DNA of 64,000 bases. It comes from Geothrix fermentans DSM 14018 (GTDB lineage: Bacteria; Acidobacteriota; Holophagae; Holophagales; Holophagaceae). Below, in pieces: positions 63,623-64,000 of this stretch. Under the pieces are notes generated by a model. That model did no database searches. It worked only from the letters and a program-made list of their open reading frames with translations, and was not told the origin of the DNA. The stretch covers positions 1-64,000 of the forward strand of contig NZ_AUAU01000018.1 in NCBI RefSeq assembly GCF_000428885.1, written 5' to 3'. Position 1 is the stretch's first letter, and every line of letters begins with the position of its first letter. A program made the position numbers and the translations under genes.

Positions 63623-64000
63623 CAGCCCCGGGGAGGCTCCACCACGATCTCCGACGTGATGGGCACCGCGGGGCGCAGCATCGCGGACACGCCGCAGTAG
63701 GTCTCCTCGGAGAGCTTCACGGCCCGTTCCAGCTTGTCCAGAGGCAGGTTCCGGCCCCGGAAGACGTAGCGCACGTGGATGCCGGTGAAGATCTTCGGAT
63801 GCTCCTCGCGGGCCTCGGCGCTCACCTGCACCTCGAGGCCGTCCAGCGGGACGCGCATCTTCTCCAGGATGCTCACCACGTCGATGGCCGTGCAGCCCCC
63901 CAGCCCGGCCAGGAGCAGGCCCTTGGGGCGGGGCCCCTTGGTGGGCGCCCCTTCCCCGGCCGGCACGTCGATGTGGTAGCGGTGGCCTTCCTGGTCCACC
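63622..64000 (-). CDS. OsmC-family protein, partial (runs off the window)
   Basis: The visible C-terminal 125 residues match OsmC/Ohr-like proteins: GPRPKGLLLAGLGGCTAIDVVSI with the reactive Cys, and later EETYCGVSAML with the second Cys. OsmC proteins reduce organic hydroperoxides. The N terminus lies beyond position 64000. Its stop overlaps the T-run of the preceding terminator. Confidence 0.88.
   Translation of the reverse strand, partial: VDQEGHRYHIDVPAGEGAPTKGPRPKGLLLAGLGGCTAIDVVSILEKMRVPLDGLEVQVSAEAREEHPKIFTGIHVRYVFRGRNLPLDKLERAVKLSEETYCGVSAMLRPAVPITSEIVVEPPRG

Noticed and set aside
63465-63659. 64-codon plus-strand frame before the OsmC gene
   Set aside because: No ribosome site, crosses a terminator and the AT-rich promoter region; unlikely to be a gene.

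Overview
The window is GC-rich bacterial chromosome with short intergenic gaps and almost no foreign-looking sequence. The gene set points to an Acidobacteriota of the Holophagae/Geothrix type: AcnB-type aconitase, a DUF5117-like secreted zinc protease, an S9 peptidase, a six-haem NapC/NirT-like cytochrome, cytochrome bd and a FYDLN-acid protein. This assignment is inference from gene content, not from a marker-gene comparison.

Layout. 0.3-7.3 kb: YbaK-type deacylase, hemerythrin-like protein, arylamine N-acetyltransferase with a DinB protein, gamma-glutamyltransferase, acnB. 7.4-10.9 kb: ribH-nusB and accB-accC, then tRNA-Thr preceded by hairpin repeats and a tRNA fragment. 10.9-22.6 kb: murJ, S9 peptidase, dtd, PAP2 phosphatase with an E2-like acyltransferase, outer-membrane protein, zinc protease, esterase, YceI. 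22.7-31.6 kb: TPR protein, chemoreceptor, RMD1 protein, DinB, acyl-CoA carboxylase carboxyltransferase, tandem MFS transporters. 31.6-46.7 kb: a 268-bp inverted-repeat element, DUF302, SDR, alanine aminotransferase, acyl-CoA dehydrogenase, cold-shock protein with a structured leader, two TPR proteins, ArnA-like formyltransferase, FabH, SPFH protein, CDF exporter, methylglutaconyl-CoA hydratase with small biotinyl proteins, ychF. 47-52.8 kb: htpX, a STAS / anti-sigma kinase / PP2C partner-switching module, FYDLN protein, adenosine deaminase. 53-60.8 kb: tRNA-Arg, tRNA-Leu, tig-clpP-hisC-recQ, cytochrome, cmk. 60.9-64 kb: cydAB and a partial OsmC gene.

How genes work together: accB, accC, the carboxyltransferase, biotinyl proteins, AUH-type hydratase and acyl-CoA dehydrogenase suggest branched-chain or acyl-CoA catabolism alongside fatty-acid synthesis. 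Cytochrome bd and the multihaem quinol dehydrogenase indicate respiration at low oxygen or with alternative acceptors.

The most unusual signal is in the small repeats. At five loci (tRNA-Thr, tRNA-Arg, the 3' end of an acyl-CoA dehydrogenase gene, a biotinyl-protein gene and cydB) a short hairpin-forming element is bracketed by a direct partial duplication of the neighbouring gene, and one intact gene copy always survives. Four hairpins look related to one another. Two others share an exact 37-bp sequence in opposite orientations 17 kb apart. This pattern fits small mobile hairpins that insert with unusually long target duplications.
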